DNA of 64,000 nucleotides from an uncultured Oscillospiraceae bacterium (GCA_910585265.1 CAJUCA010000010.1:1-64000), one strand, 5' to 3'; counted from the stretch's first letter, positions 52,654-62,240 are shown. Notes: generated by a model from the letters alone, not told the origin. Program-made: numbers and translations.

Positions 52654-53293
52654 TTTGGATTCCTCCAATCGGTTTATTTTGGTCAAGCCGCTCCTGGGAG
52701 CGGCGGGCCAACAGGTGAAATTCCCACGGCGTGACTTGGAGGGAGTGGTAATTCCCCCGCTTGTCCACACCGAAGGCGCTGATATGTACCACCAGCGGGT
52801 ACACGAAGGCGGTGCCGTCCCCATACCTCCGCTTGAACTCGGCGGGGGACAGCCGCCCCACGCCCGCCACATAGATCCACTGCGCGGCGGTGCTGAAATT
52901 GCCGGGGACGTCGGGCCAGAGGAACCTGTCCCGCAGCTTCCGAGGTAGGGAGTCCCGGTCAGGCGCGGGCAGCAGGCAGCGCTGGTACAGGCAGTACCGA
53001 ACGTGGAGCCGAGAGATCAGTTCCTGGGCAATGGGCATGATCTGGGGGTCGGACTTCCACACGGGAAAGTCCAGGAACCGCAGCACCATCACGTCCTCAC
53101 CCTCGATATCGTTGGGAAACAGGGGGAGGCACTGAATCAGGTCGATGGCCTGTACCCCGTGCTGGACGCCCAAGGCCTTCCGGTTGGCGGCGGGCAGGGC
53201 TTTGTATGCTGCCACGGCGTCCGAAAGCCGATGGAAGTGGGCAATGTTCAGCCGTTCCCGCCACAAATTGTCCACCACGTAGAATTGGAGCAT
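52643..53293 (-). CDS. YodL-like domain protein
   Basis: 216 residues, ATG at 53293, overlapping the surface-protein gene by 11 bp. The N-terminus MLQFYVVDNLWRERLNIAHF and the KALGVQHGVQAIDLIQCLPLF block resemble YodL-type proteins common in Tn1549-like elements. Basic and cytosolic in character. Function unknown. Confidence 0.68.
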   Translation of the reverse strand: MLQFYVVDNLWRERLNIAHFHRLSDAVAAYKALPAANRKALGVQHGVQAIDLIQCLPLFPNDIEGEDVMVLRFLDFPVWKSDPQIMPIAQELISRLHVRYCLYQRCLLPAPDRDSLPRKLRDRFLWPDVPGNFSTAAQWIYVAGVGRLSPAEFKRRYGDGTAFVYPLVVHISAFGVDKRGNYHSLQVTPWEFHLLARRSQERLDQNKPIGGIQNET

Positions 53294-53298
53294 CGACG

Positions 53299-54021
53299 TC
53301 ACCCCATTTCCATGCCGCCATGGTCGGGGCCGTCCGGCTGCTCCTGAGTGGGGCCCCGCAGCTCGGACAGCCGCGCCATGGCCCAGTCCGGCAGGTACTG
53401 CTCGTCCAACACGCCGATAAAATCGGAGCGGCTCCACCGGGCCTTTTCGCCATCCCCTAAACAGGTGGCGAACACCGCCCGCCCACGGGCGGTGGGGGAG
53501 CAGCCAAATCCGCTTTCCCCGTACCAGACCTGGTTCTGGGGGGACAAGCACTCCTCCTTCAGCCTGTCCGGGCGCAAAATCAGCACCCGGCCTGTGTAGT
53601 CCAAATCGCCTGCCTCGCAGTGCTCCGCGCCGAACATCCCCAGCTTCTGATACTCGGCGTGGGCCTGCTGGACGAACGCCGCCAGCAGGCCCCGATCCAC
53701 CTGGATACGGAATTCTTTGTTGTCCTGGTCGGGCGGCACGAATACAGACCGCGCCCAGCGGCAGCTGTCCGGCTCGAAGCCCAGGTTCCCCGTGCGGGTG
53801 AGGGTGTTGGCCAGCACGAACTGCACCCGGTGGAACCCCCACCAGTCCAGCGCGGCCCTGGCGCAGTCCGGCTCCAGCCTGCCGCCCTGGGCGTGGGCGG
53901 CGATGAGGTTTTCGATGTCCCGGGCGCAGCGGACATTGGCCTGGTGGCTCTGCTCCCACCTGTCCAGCTCACCCTCCCGCTGGGCTTCCTGCCGGGAAAA
54001 GGGGTAGAAAATATCAGCCAT
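53299..54021 (-). CDS. DUF3849-like ICE protein
   Basis: 240 residues, with MADIFYPFSRQEAQREGELDRWEQSHQ and the mid-region LAAFVQQAHAEYQKLGMFGAEH typical of DUF3849-type proteins. The C-terminus HGGMEMG is encoded by DNA that also forms the ribosome site for the next gene. Function unknown. Confidence 0.7.
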   Translation of the reverse strand: MADIFYPFSRQEAQREGELDRWEQSHQANVRCARDIENLIAAHAQGGRLEPDCARAALDWWGFHRVQFVLANTLTRTGNLGFEPDSCRWARSVFVPPDQDNKEFRIQVDRGLLAAFVQQAHAEYQKLGMFGAEHCEAGDLDYTGRVLILRPDRLKEECLSPQNQVWYGESGFGCSPTARGRAVFATCLGDGEKARWSRSDFIGVLDEQYLPDWAMARLSELRGPTQEQPDGPDHGGMEMG

Positions 54022-54541
54022 GCCAGACCTCCGCCTCCGCCATCAGCAGCTCGTCCAGCTGGCCGGGGCACACCCCGTGTATGGCAAACAGCGTCCGCAT
54101 CTGCTCCGGCACGTCGGTGAGGTCGTGCTTGTAGTCCGCCGCGCAGACCAGCCCTTCTCCCTTGTCCGGCAGAAGTTCCAGCTTGGCGTCCAGCGGGATG
54201 CCCATCAGCTTCCGGGCGTTGTCGGACAGCTCCACCTGCGGCCCGGTCACACCCTCGAAGGGGCAACGTCCCGGCTCACAGTTGTCCCAGAAAGGACAGC
54301 TGCCACCCCCCTCGTCCCGCTGCTCCCCGCAGGTTCCGCAGGCATCCTTGATGGCGTCCAGCAGAGGCGTCACGATGCCGGTCAGGACGTTGATGGTGTT
54401 GACGGCTTCCATGGCGGTCATGGTGCTGGGCACCGCCACCAGGGTGTTTTCCCCGATGTGGACGCAGATGGGCTTGCTGGTATCGAGATGGCTCAGCTCC
54501 ACCGCACTGGCGGAGATGATGAGTTCTTTCTGGTTTTTCAA
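54014..54541 (-). CDS. Cysteine-cluster ICE protein
   Basis: 175 residues. A central CGTCGEQ...CPFWDNC...CPF segment has six cysteines spaced like a zinc site, between a beta-rich N-terminus and the AbrB-like VELSDNARKLMGIPLDAKLELL. Overlaps both neighbours by 4-8 bp. DNA-binding through the AbrB-like part is possible; function unknown. Confidence 0.68.
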   Translation of the reverse strand: MKNQKELIISASAVELSHLDTSKPICVHIGENTLVAVPSTMTAMEAVNTINVLTGIVTPLLDAIKDACGTCGEQRDEGGGSCPFWDNCEPGRCPFEGVTGPQVELSDNARKLMGIPLDAKLELLPDKGEGLVCAADYKHDLTDVPEQMRTLFAIHGVCPGQLDELLMAEAEVWHG

Positions 54542-55509
54542 GATGGTTCCTCCTCAATTTTGATTGGTTCGTGGATGAGCTGGTACCGGCCCCCGCCGTC
54601 CCCGGCCTGCTGGAACAGGTCGATCTGCCAGCCCCGGTCGGCGCCAAGGACGCGGGGATCGTAGTTGGTCATGACCACCTCCTCGTATTCGCTTCCGGCG
54701 GTCTGGGACATACTGTTGGGCCGTTTGGTATGGAAAATGTAAAAGTCCTGGTACAATCCGCAGATAAATGGGCAGTAGTTATAGGACACCATGACCAGCC
54801 CCTTGCAGCGGGCCAGCGTGTCATGGAGCCGGATGTGATCCGCCTCCGGGAACGCCACCTCATAGCACTCCGCCTGGTAATAGGGCGGGTCGCAGTAGAA
54901 AAAGGTGTTTTCCCTATCGTACTGGCTGACGAGTTCCTCGAAGTCCTTGTTTTCAATGACCACATCCTTCAGCCGCCGCGAACACTCCCAGATCAGGTGG
55001 AAGAAGCGCCGGATGTCGCAGGGCCTGCCCGCGAAGGCTTTGGCCCCGCCGCTGAAGCTGTACCGCACCAGCTTGAAGTAGTCCGCCGCGCGGCGGACAC
55101 AGCCCCGTGAGGAGCGCTCCAGCATCAGCTTTTGGATCATTTCTGCCTGCGGCGGCTCCAGATAGACCTGCGTCAGCTCCAGTTCTTCGCTGAGGTAGTC
55201 GTCAGTGAACTCCTGCCGGGAGAAGAATCGGTACAGCACGTTGAAATCGTCCCGGGAGTTCAAGGGCAGGAACCCCAGCTCCAGAAGCAGGGCCATGGTG
55301 CGTCCCTTCACACAGCAAAACAGGTTGGTGAGATTGCTGTTGAAGTCGTTGTAAATCTCGATGCAGCCCCGGCGCAGGGGGCGGTTCAAGGTGACGGTGC
55401 CGCTGCCGCCGAACACGTCCACGAAGCGGGCGTACCGGCCCGGCGCCAGCTTGTTGATGAGCCACAGCAGCTTCCCCTTGCCGCCCACCCAGGGGATAAA
55501 ACTTCTCAG
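54538..55509 (-). CDS. Dam-family adenine methyltransferase
   Basis: 323 residues if CTG at 55509 is the start, four bases into the upstream gene's TGA (CCTGA). This gives the family opening FIPWVGGKGKLLWLI; a GTG 21 bases later would cut it. Motif I is FVDVFGGSGTVTLN and the catalytic DPPY is in FYCDPPYYQ. It transfers a methyl group to N6 of adenine in a short target, probably for protection during transfer. Target not predictable. Confidence 0.9.
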   Translation of the reverse strand: MRSFIPWVGGKGKLLWLINKLAPGRYARFVDVFGGSGTVTLNRPLRRGCIEIYNDFNSNLTNLFCCVKGRTMALLLELGFLPLNSRDDFNVLYRFFSRQEFTDDYLSEELELTQVYLEPPQAEMIQKLMLERSSRGCVRRAADYFKLVRYSFSGGAKAFAGRPCDIRRFFHLIWECSRRLKDVVIENKDFEELVSQYDRENTFFYCDPPYYQAECYEVAFPEADHIRLHDTLARCKGLVMVSYNYCPFICGLYQDFYIFHTKRPNSMSQTAGSEYEEVVMTNYDPRVLGADRGWQIDLFQQAGDGGGRYQLIHEPIKIEEEPS

Positions 55510-55826
55510 GGGCTACCACCGCCATCCTTGTTGGCGGGGCCAAAGCGTTCCAGCGCGTCCTCCAGCCCGTGGATGGCGGCTTCCAGGCCGCTGGCCATCC
55601 GCTTGAGCTGGCGGATGGTGGAGTAGACCTCGCCCGCCGTCACCGCGTAAAAGTAGCCGTCCCGGCTGCTGGCCACGGGTATGCCCCGCTTGCGCAGGCG
55701 GTGGATCAGGCGGCGCAGCTCGTTGCCGCTGATGTGGAGCGCGCGCTCCAGCTGGGTGCTTTTTTGGATGCGTTCCCGCCCAGGGCACATGGTTTTGAGG
55801 TATTCGAGCAGCAGATCTTCTTTCAT
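55506..55826 (-). CDS. Winged-helix DNA-binding protein
   Basis: 106 residues from MKEDLLLEYLKTM with AGGAGG at good spacing. HTH LERALHISGNELRRLIHRLRKRG followed by the wing IPVASSRDGYFYA. Small regulator; its gene is directly upstream of the adenine methyltransferase and translationally coupled to it. Confidence 0.75.
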   Translation of the reverse strand: MKEDLLLEYLKTMCPGRERIQKSTQLERALHISGNELRRLIHRLRKRGIPVASSRDGYFYAVTAGEVYSTIRQLKRMASGLEAAIHGLEDALERFGPANKDGGGSP

Positions 55827-55893
55827 GATGTCCTCCTTTTTTCGGGGCTGTTTTCCCGAAAAAGGGGCACGAGGCGCAAAAAAAGAAGGGGCC

Positions 55894-55922
55894 GCGGTCC
55901 CCACCGGGAAAACGGCCCCTCG
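55894..55922 (-). terminator. GC-rich hairpin between operon parts
   Basis: GGGGCCG and CGGCCCC flank a 16-base loop. It lies between the ArdA-like gene ending at 55930 and the winged-helix gene at 55826. No clear T-run on the minus strand, so it may only attenuate. Confidence 0.4.
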
Positions 55923-55929
55923 TGAAATA

Positions 55930-56952
55930 TTATTGCATCGACATCCCGGACTGCTCCGGGGTGGGGGTGCTGTATTGATAGGTAAACTCCTGGCTGTTCC
56001 GGCGGATATAGCCGCCATCGCCAGCCGCGGGCAGATAGCCCAGTTCGTCCAACAGGTGCTGTCCATAGCTGTTCAGGTCGATACCGCCGGAATGGATCAG
56101 CCCGTCCGGCACTCCGGCGTCCCGCAGATGCTTTGCCGCGAAGCCTTCCGGCCCATCGCAGGGCAGCCAGTCGTAGCAGCCGAGGTTCTGGGAGATGTCC
56201 AGGGCCAGCCGCAGGTCATGGCAGCCCTCCAGCGCCAGCGCGGCGGTATACTTCTCCATAAAGCCGGGTGCGCCTTGGCCATGCTCGGCGAGTACATAGC
56301 CCAGGTTGGAACCATCGTAGATCAGGTTCGCCACGCTGTCATACTGCGCCGGGAGGTTTTCGATTTGGGGCAGGACGCACCGGGCGTCCAGCAGACCGCA
56401 CTCGTCCCAGCGCTTCACCCACAGCTCCTGCAGGACAAGGGTTTCTTCTGTTGAACTCTCATCTCCGCAAAAATCCTGCCCCGGCAAGCGCAGCCACACC
56501 CCTTCCGGCACAGCGGGGGAGGCCAGCTTCAGCTTGACGCCCCAATCGCTGTCCTCCGGCAGCGGCCCGCCCCGGTGGTAGGCCGGGGCGGGGGCTTCCT
56601 TGGGATACTGCACATAGCAGTTCCCCACGAACAGGCCGGGGTGCTTGTCCTCGTACCGCTGGCCCAGTGCCGTCAGGTCCACGAAGGGGAAGGCGTCCAT
56701 GGGCATGGCGGTGTCGTTCAGCAGATAACCCTGGCCCAGCGCCGCATAGCTGCCCGCATTCAGCCGCATGGTATAGCTGTCCAGGGACTGGAGGCAGTTG
56801 ATGGCCTGTTCCATGTCCCTGGGCTGAGTGCGCTGGACGGCGGCGGACAGGGTGATGCCCTCCCGAACGCTCAGCGTTTCCAGCCGCTCCCGTAACCAGC
56901 GCCGCTCCCGGCCCTTGCCGGGAAGATCCAGCAGATAGTCAAAATCGCTCAT
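55930..56952 (-). CDS. ArdA-like antirestriction protein, two repeats
   Basis: 340 residues. Two copies of the ArdA-type segment (FVDLTALGQRY...GLFVGNCYVQYP near residue 90; IDLNSYGQHLLDELGYL...GGYIRRN near residue 290) and an acidic overall composition, as expected for DNA mimics that inhibit type I restriction enzymes. Overlaps the next gene by 4 bp. One of four related genes here. Similarity is at motif level only. Confidence 0.7.
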   Translation of the reverse strand: MSDFDYLLDLPGKGRERRWLRERLETLSVREGITLSAAVQRTQPRDMEQAINCLQSLDSYTMRLNAGSYAALGQGYLLNDTAMPMDAFPFVDLTALGQRYEDKHPGLFVGNCYVQYPKEAPAPAYHRGGPLPEDSDWGVKLKLASPAVPEGVWLRLPGQDFCGDESSTEETLVLQELWVKRWDECGLLDARCVLPQIENLPAQYDSVANLIYDGSNLGYVLAEHGQGAPGFMEKYTAALALEGCHDLRLALDISQNLGCYDWLPCDGPEGFAAKHLRDAGVPDGLIHSGGIDLNSYGQHLLDELGYLPAAGDGGYIRRNSQEFTYQYSTPTPEQSGMSMQ

Positions 56953-58046
56953 TGCAGTCCCTCCATTCCGCCCTGCGCGGGCTGATGTTCCTGCTCACCG
57001 CCATTGGGCTGGATCAGGCCATAGCCGGTGATCGTACCGCCGCCGTGTTCCAGCAGATCCTTCCCGAAGCTGTAGAGGTTCAAGCGGGGGAGCAGAAGCT
57101 CCATATCCTCGCTGGACAGGCCAGCGGCCAGCCGCTCCACAGCCACATCCTCGGGTTCACACACCTTCTGGTCTAAGGTGTATTCATCCAATTTATCCGC
57201 CAGGGTCAGTGCCCGCCCCAGCTCGTCGCACCGAACGGCATTCAGCACAGCCTTGTACTTGGTCAGCTCGCCGTCCACTGTCAGATAGGTCAGCCGGTGG
57301 GCCAGCATATCCCAGGTGCCGATGGTTCCGCTCAGACCAATAAGGGAGGGCGCGGCGCAGTCCACGCACTGCACGGGGCCGTCCGCCACAGCCTCACCCA
57401 TGGGAAGGGGCAGCTTGATTTGGCATCCGCTGGACGTCTCCACCAGGATGGCGTAGTCCGGCCTTTTTGGCGTCAGGTCCAGGGTACCGTACACCTGCCG
57501 GAGTTCATCATGCTTCTGCACGTAGCCCTGCGAGGTGAACACGCCCCCCTCGTCCTGGCGGAACTTCTGCCCGATCTTGGCGAAGTCCAGCAGCTCGAAC
57601 GCCTTATCCGAGAGGTCACCCACCTCGGGGACGAAGCCGATGGCGGCACAAAACCGGCCCAGGGTGTGGTCATTGACGACTTTCTCCACCAGATGGCAGC
57701 AGTCCGTGCTGTACGCCATGTCGATGAGCCGGGGCAGGGGAACGGGCTTGGCATCCCCGTCATGCTCCATGCGGGCCAGCCCTTCCACGACAGCCAGCTC
57801 CTCCTCGTTCAACACCGCCAGCTGCTGGCACAGGGCGTTCAGTTCAAAGAAACTGCCGTCCTGATCCAGATATTTTGCCAAGCGCCCGATTTGGAGTTTG
57901 TCGGCGATCCCCCAATGGTGAGGCGCTCCCTCATCCAGCCGCAGCTTTTCCAGCGCGTCCAGAACGGTATAGGGAGAAGCGGGGAGGTCCAGCTCAGTGT
58001 AAGCGCGCTCCTCATTGAACAGGGCGACCTTGAGGATCTTACGCAA
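56949..58046 (-). CDS. ArdA-like antirestriction protein
   Basis: 365 residues from a TTG start at 58046 that overlaps the stop of the gene before it; GGAGGG lies 10-15 bases upstream. ArdA-like segments: FELLDFAKIGQKFRQDEGGVFTSQGYV near residue 145 and RLNLYSFGKDLLE...GYGLIQP near the end. Very acidic. The C-terminal AQGGMEGLQ tail is coded by the ribosome site of the following gene. Confidence 0.68.
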   Translation of the reverse strand: MRKILKVALFNEERAYTELDLPASPYTVLDALEKLRLDEGAPHHWGIADKLQIGRLAKYLDQDGSFFELNALCQQLAVLNEEELAVVEGLARMEHDGDAKPVPLPRLIDMAYSTDCCHLVEKVVNDHTLGRFCAAIGFVPEVGDLSDKAFELLDFAKIGQKFRQDEGGVFTSQGYVQKHDELRQVYGTLDLTPKRPDYAILVETSSGCQIKLPLPMGEAVADGPVQCVDCAAPSLIGLSGTIGTWDMLAHRLTYLTVDGELTKYKAVLNAVRCDELGRALTLADKLDEYTLDQKVCEPEDVAVERLAAGLSSEDMELLLPRLNLYSFGKDLLEHGGGTITGYGLIQPNGGEQEHQPAQGGMEGLQ

Positions 58047-58779
58047 ACTCCATCCCTCCCTGCTGGGTCTGCTCCTGCTGGGGATCGAACCGCTCCTGCT
58101 CCGTCTGGATGCTCCAGTTGTCCCACTGCCACAGGTGGACGTACAGCTGTGCGCCATCGCCAACGTTGATCTCATGCTGTTCGAAGCCCTCGCCCCAGCC
58201 GTCACTGGCCTGTCCGCCGATATACTCTTTCAGCGTATCCAGTTCCTCAGCGGTGAGCTGGCCCCGAACCCGGCAGTCCGCCACGCCCCAGAGCCTGCCC
58301 TTCCGCTCCTCCAGCTCGAATACGGCGGAGTAGACCTTGTCATCCACGGCGTCGCCTTCGCGATACCAGTACATGATGCCCCGTTCGTCCTCCTCGGGCA
58401 CCCGCTCTCGCTTCAGTGCGGCGGCGATCTGATCCGCGTAAGACCGAAGCTCACCGCCATATATCGTGACCGGATCATCATCCATATCTCCATATTCGTT
58501 CAGCTCATAGAGGTCGGCGGTCAACGGCATATAGAGCTTGAGGGTCTGGAGGGGCGGTGGCAGGACAGTGAAGGAGTCCTGCCCAATCACCAGCCCCAGG
58601 CCGCGCCCATCGTCCCAGGCCACGTGGAAGGTGCCCCGGTCATCGATGCACTGAAGGGTGCCCATGGCCCCCGGCTTGATGGGGCACGGGTCGTCCGAGC
58701 CCATCTCCCGGAGCTTGATGCGGCTGCCCTCGGGATACTGATCCCGCAGGAAGTCCAGCCATTCTTTCGAAATACTCAT
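58039..58779 (-). CDS. DUF4314-like ICE protein
   Basis: 246 residues. N-terminal YPEGSRIKLREMGSDDPCPIKPGAMGTLQCIDD with GTFHVAWDDGRGL is the DUF4314 pattern of Tn1549-like elements, and the rest is an acidic beta-rich domain. It ends in QQGGMEFA. Function unknown. Confidence 0.7.
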   Translation of the reverse strand: MSISKEWLDFLRDQYPEGSRIKLREMGSDDPCPIKPGAMGTLQCIDDRGTFHVAWDDGRGLGLVIGQDSFTVLPPPLQTLKLYMPLTADLYELNEYGDMDDDPVTIYGGELRSYADQIAAALKRERVPEEDERGIMYWYREGDAVDDKVYSAVFELEERKGRLWGVADCRVRGQLTAEELDTLKEYIGGQASDGWGEGFEQHEINVGDGAQLYVHLWQWDNWSIQTEQERFDPQQEQTQQGGMEFA

Positions 58780-58981
58780 GGTTTCAAACCTTCCTTTCTA
58801 CAGTTTTGTGCCGGAACTGCCCCCGGCTGGGCACGAAAAAGCCCCGCTTCATCGGACGAAGCGGGGCACAGTGACGTTTGCACCTAAACATATTCAGTTT
58901 CCTTTTCTGTGCTGTCTTGTTCACGCTCTCACCTCCCTTGGCAGCATTAACTGCAACATTACCACAACCATCCGCCAAAAG

Positions 58982-59233
58982 CTACCCGGCAGAAGCAACA
59001 GATTTAGGCCGCGACATGATCTGGTGAAGCTGGGTGCGCAGGCAGTTTTTCCCATCGCTGCCCCAGCAGATGAAGCCGTGGCCGGGATAGGGACAGCCCC
59101 GGCACCGTTCAAAGATGCCGGGGCTGGGAGGGTCAGGGGGCCGCTCATGGGGGATGGTAGGCAGCCACTCCGGGTCATAGACCAGCCTCGTCCCGTTTTT
59201 CTTATAGCTGACCTTCACGGCGACATCCCCCAC
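58982..59233 (-). CDS. Small cysteine-containing protein
   Basis: 83 residues, overlapping the upstream gene by 19 bp; a GTG a few codons in is an alternative start. PSPGIFERCRGCPYPGHGF then CWGSDGKNCLR holds four Cys that could bind a metal. Basic. The 200 bases after it (to 58780) contain no gene I can support. Confidence 0.5.
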   Translation of the reverse strand: MGDVAVKVSYKKNGTRLVYDPEWLPTIPHERPPDPPSPGIFERCRGCPYPGHGFICWGSDGKNCLRTQLHQIMSRPKSVASAG

Positions 59234-59907
59234 TCGGGACTGGCCCCGTCCGCCGCCTCCAGCTCCAGCCGGTTGGACTGCTCCACGCGCTCGTCCAGAT
59301 CTTCCACGGTGCGCTGGATCTGCTCCGCCGCCGTGGTGAGCGCTTTCCGCCGCTCCACAGTGATGGGGTACTCACTGTCCAGCGTCTCATGGATGCAGCG
59401 GTACATCTCGGTGAGCTGCTCGTCCGTAAACTGCCGGTGCTCCTGCACCAGCCCAGAGCGGCAGGCAAAGTCCAGCTTGGCTCCGGCGTAGTCGTTGTCA
59501 TAGTAGTTCCCGTTGCAGACGCCGGTGCCGCTGCCATCCCGCCGCCAGGTGACGAACTCGTAACCCATGTCCTGCGCCAATTCACGTCCGGCCAGAAGTA
59601 TGCTGTTAAATTCCGAGAGAAGGCGGAATTTGCTTGCAGTCCCCTCATTTTTTACGGGAGGGGCGGCGGCTATGGCGGTGGTGTACTCCCACACCTGGGC
59701 GGCGGTTCCGGCCACAGCGTCATAGGTACGGCTCACCTGCGGGTCATCCACCGCGCCGGGGGGCAGCAGGATCATGCCCTCCTGGTCAACGCGCATGGCG
59801 GGCCTGCCGTCCACCAGGATCGGCAGTCTGTTTTCCTTCAGCGGGCCGGTGGCGATACCCTCCCGCCGCAGGCGGCGGGAGAGCTCGGGCAAAAATTTCT
59901 CGTTCAT
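59215..59907 (-). CDS. Uncharacterised ICE protein
   Basis: 230 residues. N-terminal LSRRLRREGIATGPLKENRLPILVDGRPA, then alternating helices and strands; a C-terminal coiled coil (VERRKALTTAAEQIQRTVEDLDERVEQ). No motif recognised. Its start is preceded by GGAG at 59918. Confidence 0.6.
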   Translation of the reverse strand: MNEKFLPELSRRLRREGIATGPLKENRLPILVDGRPAMRVDQEGMILLPPGAVDDPQVSRTYDAVAGTAAQVWEYTTAIAAAPPVKNEGTASKFRLLSEFNSILLAGRELAQDMGYEFVTWRRDGSGTGVCNGNYYDNDYAGAKLDFACRSGLVQEHRQFTDEQLTEMYRCIHETLDSEYPITVERRKALTTAAEQIQRTVEDLDERVEQSNRLELEAADGASPEWGMSP

Positions 59908-59937
59908 ATCGAGTACTCCTTTTTATTTTAATGTATA

Positions 59938-60885
59938 TTACAGGACCATGCCGCCCATGGTCATCCCCGGCTCAGGCTCCAGCTCAGGCTGTTCTCTCTG
60001 CTGCTGGAACAACATCCGGTGCTCCTCATCCGCGATTTGGTAGCTCATCCCGTCCCGCTTGTAAAAGTGCGGGGCGGTGAAAGTTTGATCTACCTTGCGG
60101 ATACCGGAACGCCACCAGCCCTCCTGGGTTTGGAAGAGCATGGTTCCGTTTTGCAGGACGGCGCCCCACGGCGGCACATGGACGCTGGGGTAGCGGGCAA
60201 AGGGCGGGTAGTGCTTCATGGGATCCTCACAGCCCTGGAGATCCATGCTGAAGCCTGGATGCTTGGTGGAGGAGTAGCTCAGGCCGTCCATGGTGTCCAG
60301 GTCCAGCCAGGACAGCTCCGTCTGCTCCAGCTTCCGGCAGATGTCCACCAGCCTGCTCCGGGAGCAGGTTTTCTCTCTGAATTGCTGGGCGATATCCTCC
60401 ACCCAGCCGTTGTCCCCAGTGTCGAAAGCCACTCGCAGGAGCAGGTTTCGCTCCGGCTGGGTGAACATGGGGCCATCACGCTCCTGTTCGGCCAGCAGCC
60501 GCATGGCGGGGGTGAGGTCGTAGCCCACGGCGTAGTCCGGCGAGAGGCGCTGGAGGATCTCCCGCTCCACCTCCCGGGCCACCAGCGGGTTCGCATGGCC
60601 GTGCTTCTTTTCAAAGCGGCTGTTGTCCAGATGCCTGCGCAGCCGCTTGAGCTGCCGGAGCTCCGGCTCTCCGCAGGAAATGTCGATGGTGTTGGCAAAA
60701 CGGCACAGCAGGAGCTGTTCCTCCGGTCGGCCCGGCCAAGGGAAAACCCCGCCCAGATAGAACTGAGCCTGTCCCACAGGAGAGGCAATGGAAACGGTAC
60801 GCTGCTGCTGGAGGGAGTAGAATTTATCGTGAGCTGGCTCGATATCCCCCCAGATCTGGGCCCGTCCATCGAACCAGTCGTTCAT
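59938..60885 (-). CDS. Uncharacterised ICE protein
   Basis: 315 residues, ATG overlapping the stop of the LPD28-like gene by 4 bp. Helical, with HANPLVAREVEREILQRLSPDYA and a C-terminal polar tail ending MTMGGMVL. No catalytic motif. Function unknown. Confidence 0.62.
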   Translation of the reverse strand: MNDWFDGRAQIWGDIEPAHDKFYSLQQQRTVSIASPVGQAQFYLGGVFPWPGRPEEQLLLCRFANTIDISCGEPELRQLKRLRRHLDNSRFEKKHGHANPLVAREVEREILQRLSPDYAVGYDLTPAMRLLAEQERDGPMFTQPERNLLLRVAFDTGDNGWVEDIAQQFREKTCSRSRLVDICRKLEQTELSWLDLDTMDGLSYSSTKHPGFSMDLQGCEDPMKHYPPFARYPSVHVPPWGAVLQNGTMLFQTQEGWWRSGIRKVDQTFTAPHFYKRDGMSYQIADEEHRMLFQQQREQPELEPEPGMTMGGMVL

Positions 60886-62240
60886 CCAAAGCCCTCCATT
60901 TTCATGGTTTCGGCCTCCTCCGGGCCGGGCTGGTGCTCGTCCGCGCTGTCAGCTTCCTGCCAGGGCGGCTCCATCCCGAACATGTCGTACACCTCCACAT
61001 CCACGGCTCTGCGGGTTGCCAAGTCATCAGTCAGGGTCTCATAGCGAAATCCGCTGGTGGCGTGGTAAGGCAGCTCCTTATGGATGGCCGCAACGTATTC
61101 CTGCGGGTCGGTGAAGATGAACCGCTCCTCGTTGGCAAAGCTGACCCGGCCCACTGCCAACCCCTCCAGCGCCTGCTGGATCTGGGCCGCCGCTTCCGCC
61201 ACCACCTCGTCCTGAGCAAAGCTGTCCAGCCGTTTCCAGTCCTCGGGGAAAGAACCCCACCCGCTCAGGGTGACCGCCAAGTCTACGCTGGTGATATCGT
61301 CCTTGGTGACGCCCAGCCGTTTGTCCCCGCCGTCCAGCTCGATGTAAAGCTGGACGGCCTCCTCCAGCGGCAATTCATGATCCACCCGGTTTTCACCTTT
61401 AAGGATATTTTCGATCACGTACCAGCGGTAGCTGTGGGGCTTATCCGGGTCTGCGGCGTCTTGGAGAGCCTGACGGCCCTGTTTCGTCAGCCCCATCTGC
61501 TGGGCCTGCTTGTCAAAGCAGGTGAGATAGGCTTGGTAATCGCCCAGTACCGGGTTGCACCGCAGGCAGTAGCGGTACCGCTCCGTCTCCACCACGTAGC
61601 CGTAGTTCTGATCCCAGCCGCCATCGATCTTGCCGCCGTGGCTGAAGCACCAGCGGTCCATGCTGGTAAGGTCCTTCAGCACGCCCCGCCGCAGTTGATC
61701 CACCACCTGGCCCAATTCTTCCCTGAACTCCGGCGTGTTCAACTCGTCAGAGCCCCTGGGCCACCAGGTGTGCCAGAACTCATGGCCGTTTTCACCGAAG
61801 TCGATGCGGACGTGCCCGACAGCGCCCAGTTCCTCATCTTTCTCGGGCGGCAGGGCATAAAAAATGCCCGCCTCATCGGGAGAGGCGGGCCGCATTTCAA
61901 ATTTGATGGGGTTTTCGGGGTAGTCCAGGTTATATTCCTCACAGAACCGCTCCAGATCCATCTCCTCGCCATGGAGGAAGTAATCCCCCTTGCCGATCCG
62001 GCGGGCATCGGTGCTGGGCCGCTTCAGCGGCCTGTGGGAGAGGACGGTGCCGCTGTGGAGGAAGCTGGTGTAGTCCACCAGCGCGGCGTGGCTGCCGGGG
62101 TCGGCGTCCGTGCCCCTCATGTCATAGCAGTACCACCCGTCCGGCACCGTCTCCCGGGGGATGATCCAGTTGGTGGTGAGCACGGGCCTGCCGAACAGCT
62201 GGGCGTACTGCATCTGGTCTGTGTAGATGTTGATTGCCAT
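60882..62240 (-). CDS. LPD28-type polyvalent-protein-associated protein
   Basis: 452 residues from MAINIYTDQMQYA (GGGAGC before ATG). The segment TVPDGWYCYDMRGTDADPG matches LPD28 (large polyvalent protein domain) found in ICE and phage polyvalent proteins. The C-terminal part has DITSVDLAVTLSGWGS and acidic helices. Such proteins are thought to enter recipient cells with the DNA; that role is inferred from the class. Confidence 0.68.
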   Translation of the reverse strand: MAINIYTDQMQYAQLFGRPVLTTNWIIPRETVPDGWYCYDMRGTDADPGSHAALVDYTSFLHSGTVLSHRPLKRPSTDARRIGKGDYFLHGEEMDLERFCEEYNLDYPENPIKFEMRPASPDEAGIFYALPPEKDEELGAVGHVRIDFGENGHEFWHTWWPRGSDELNTPEFREELGQVVDQLRRGVLKDLTSMDRWCFSHGGKIDGGWDQNYGYVVETERYRYCLRCNPVLGDYQAYLTCFDKQAQQMGLTKQGRQALQDAADPDKPHSYRWYVIENILKGENRVDHELPLEEAVQLYIELDGGDKRLGVTKDDITSVDLAVTLSGWGSFPEDWKRLDSFAQDEVVAEAAAQIQQALEGLAVGRVSFANEERFIFTDPQEYVAAIHKELPYHATSGFRYETLTDDLATRRAVDVEVYDMFGMEPPWQEADSADEHQPGPEEAETMKMEGFG

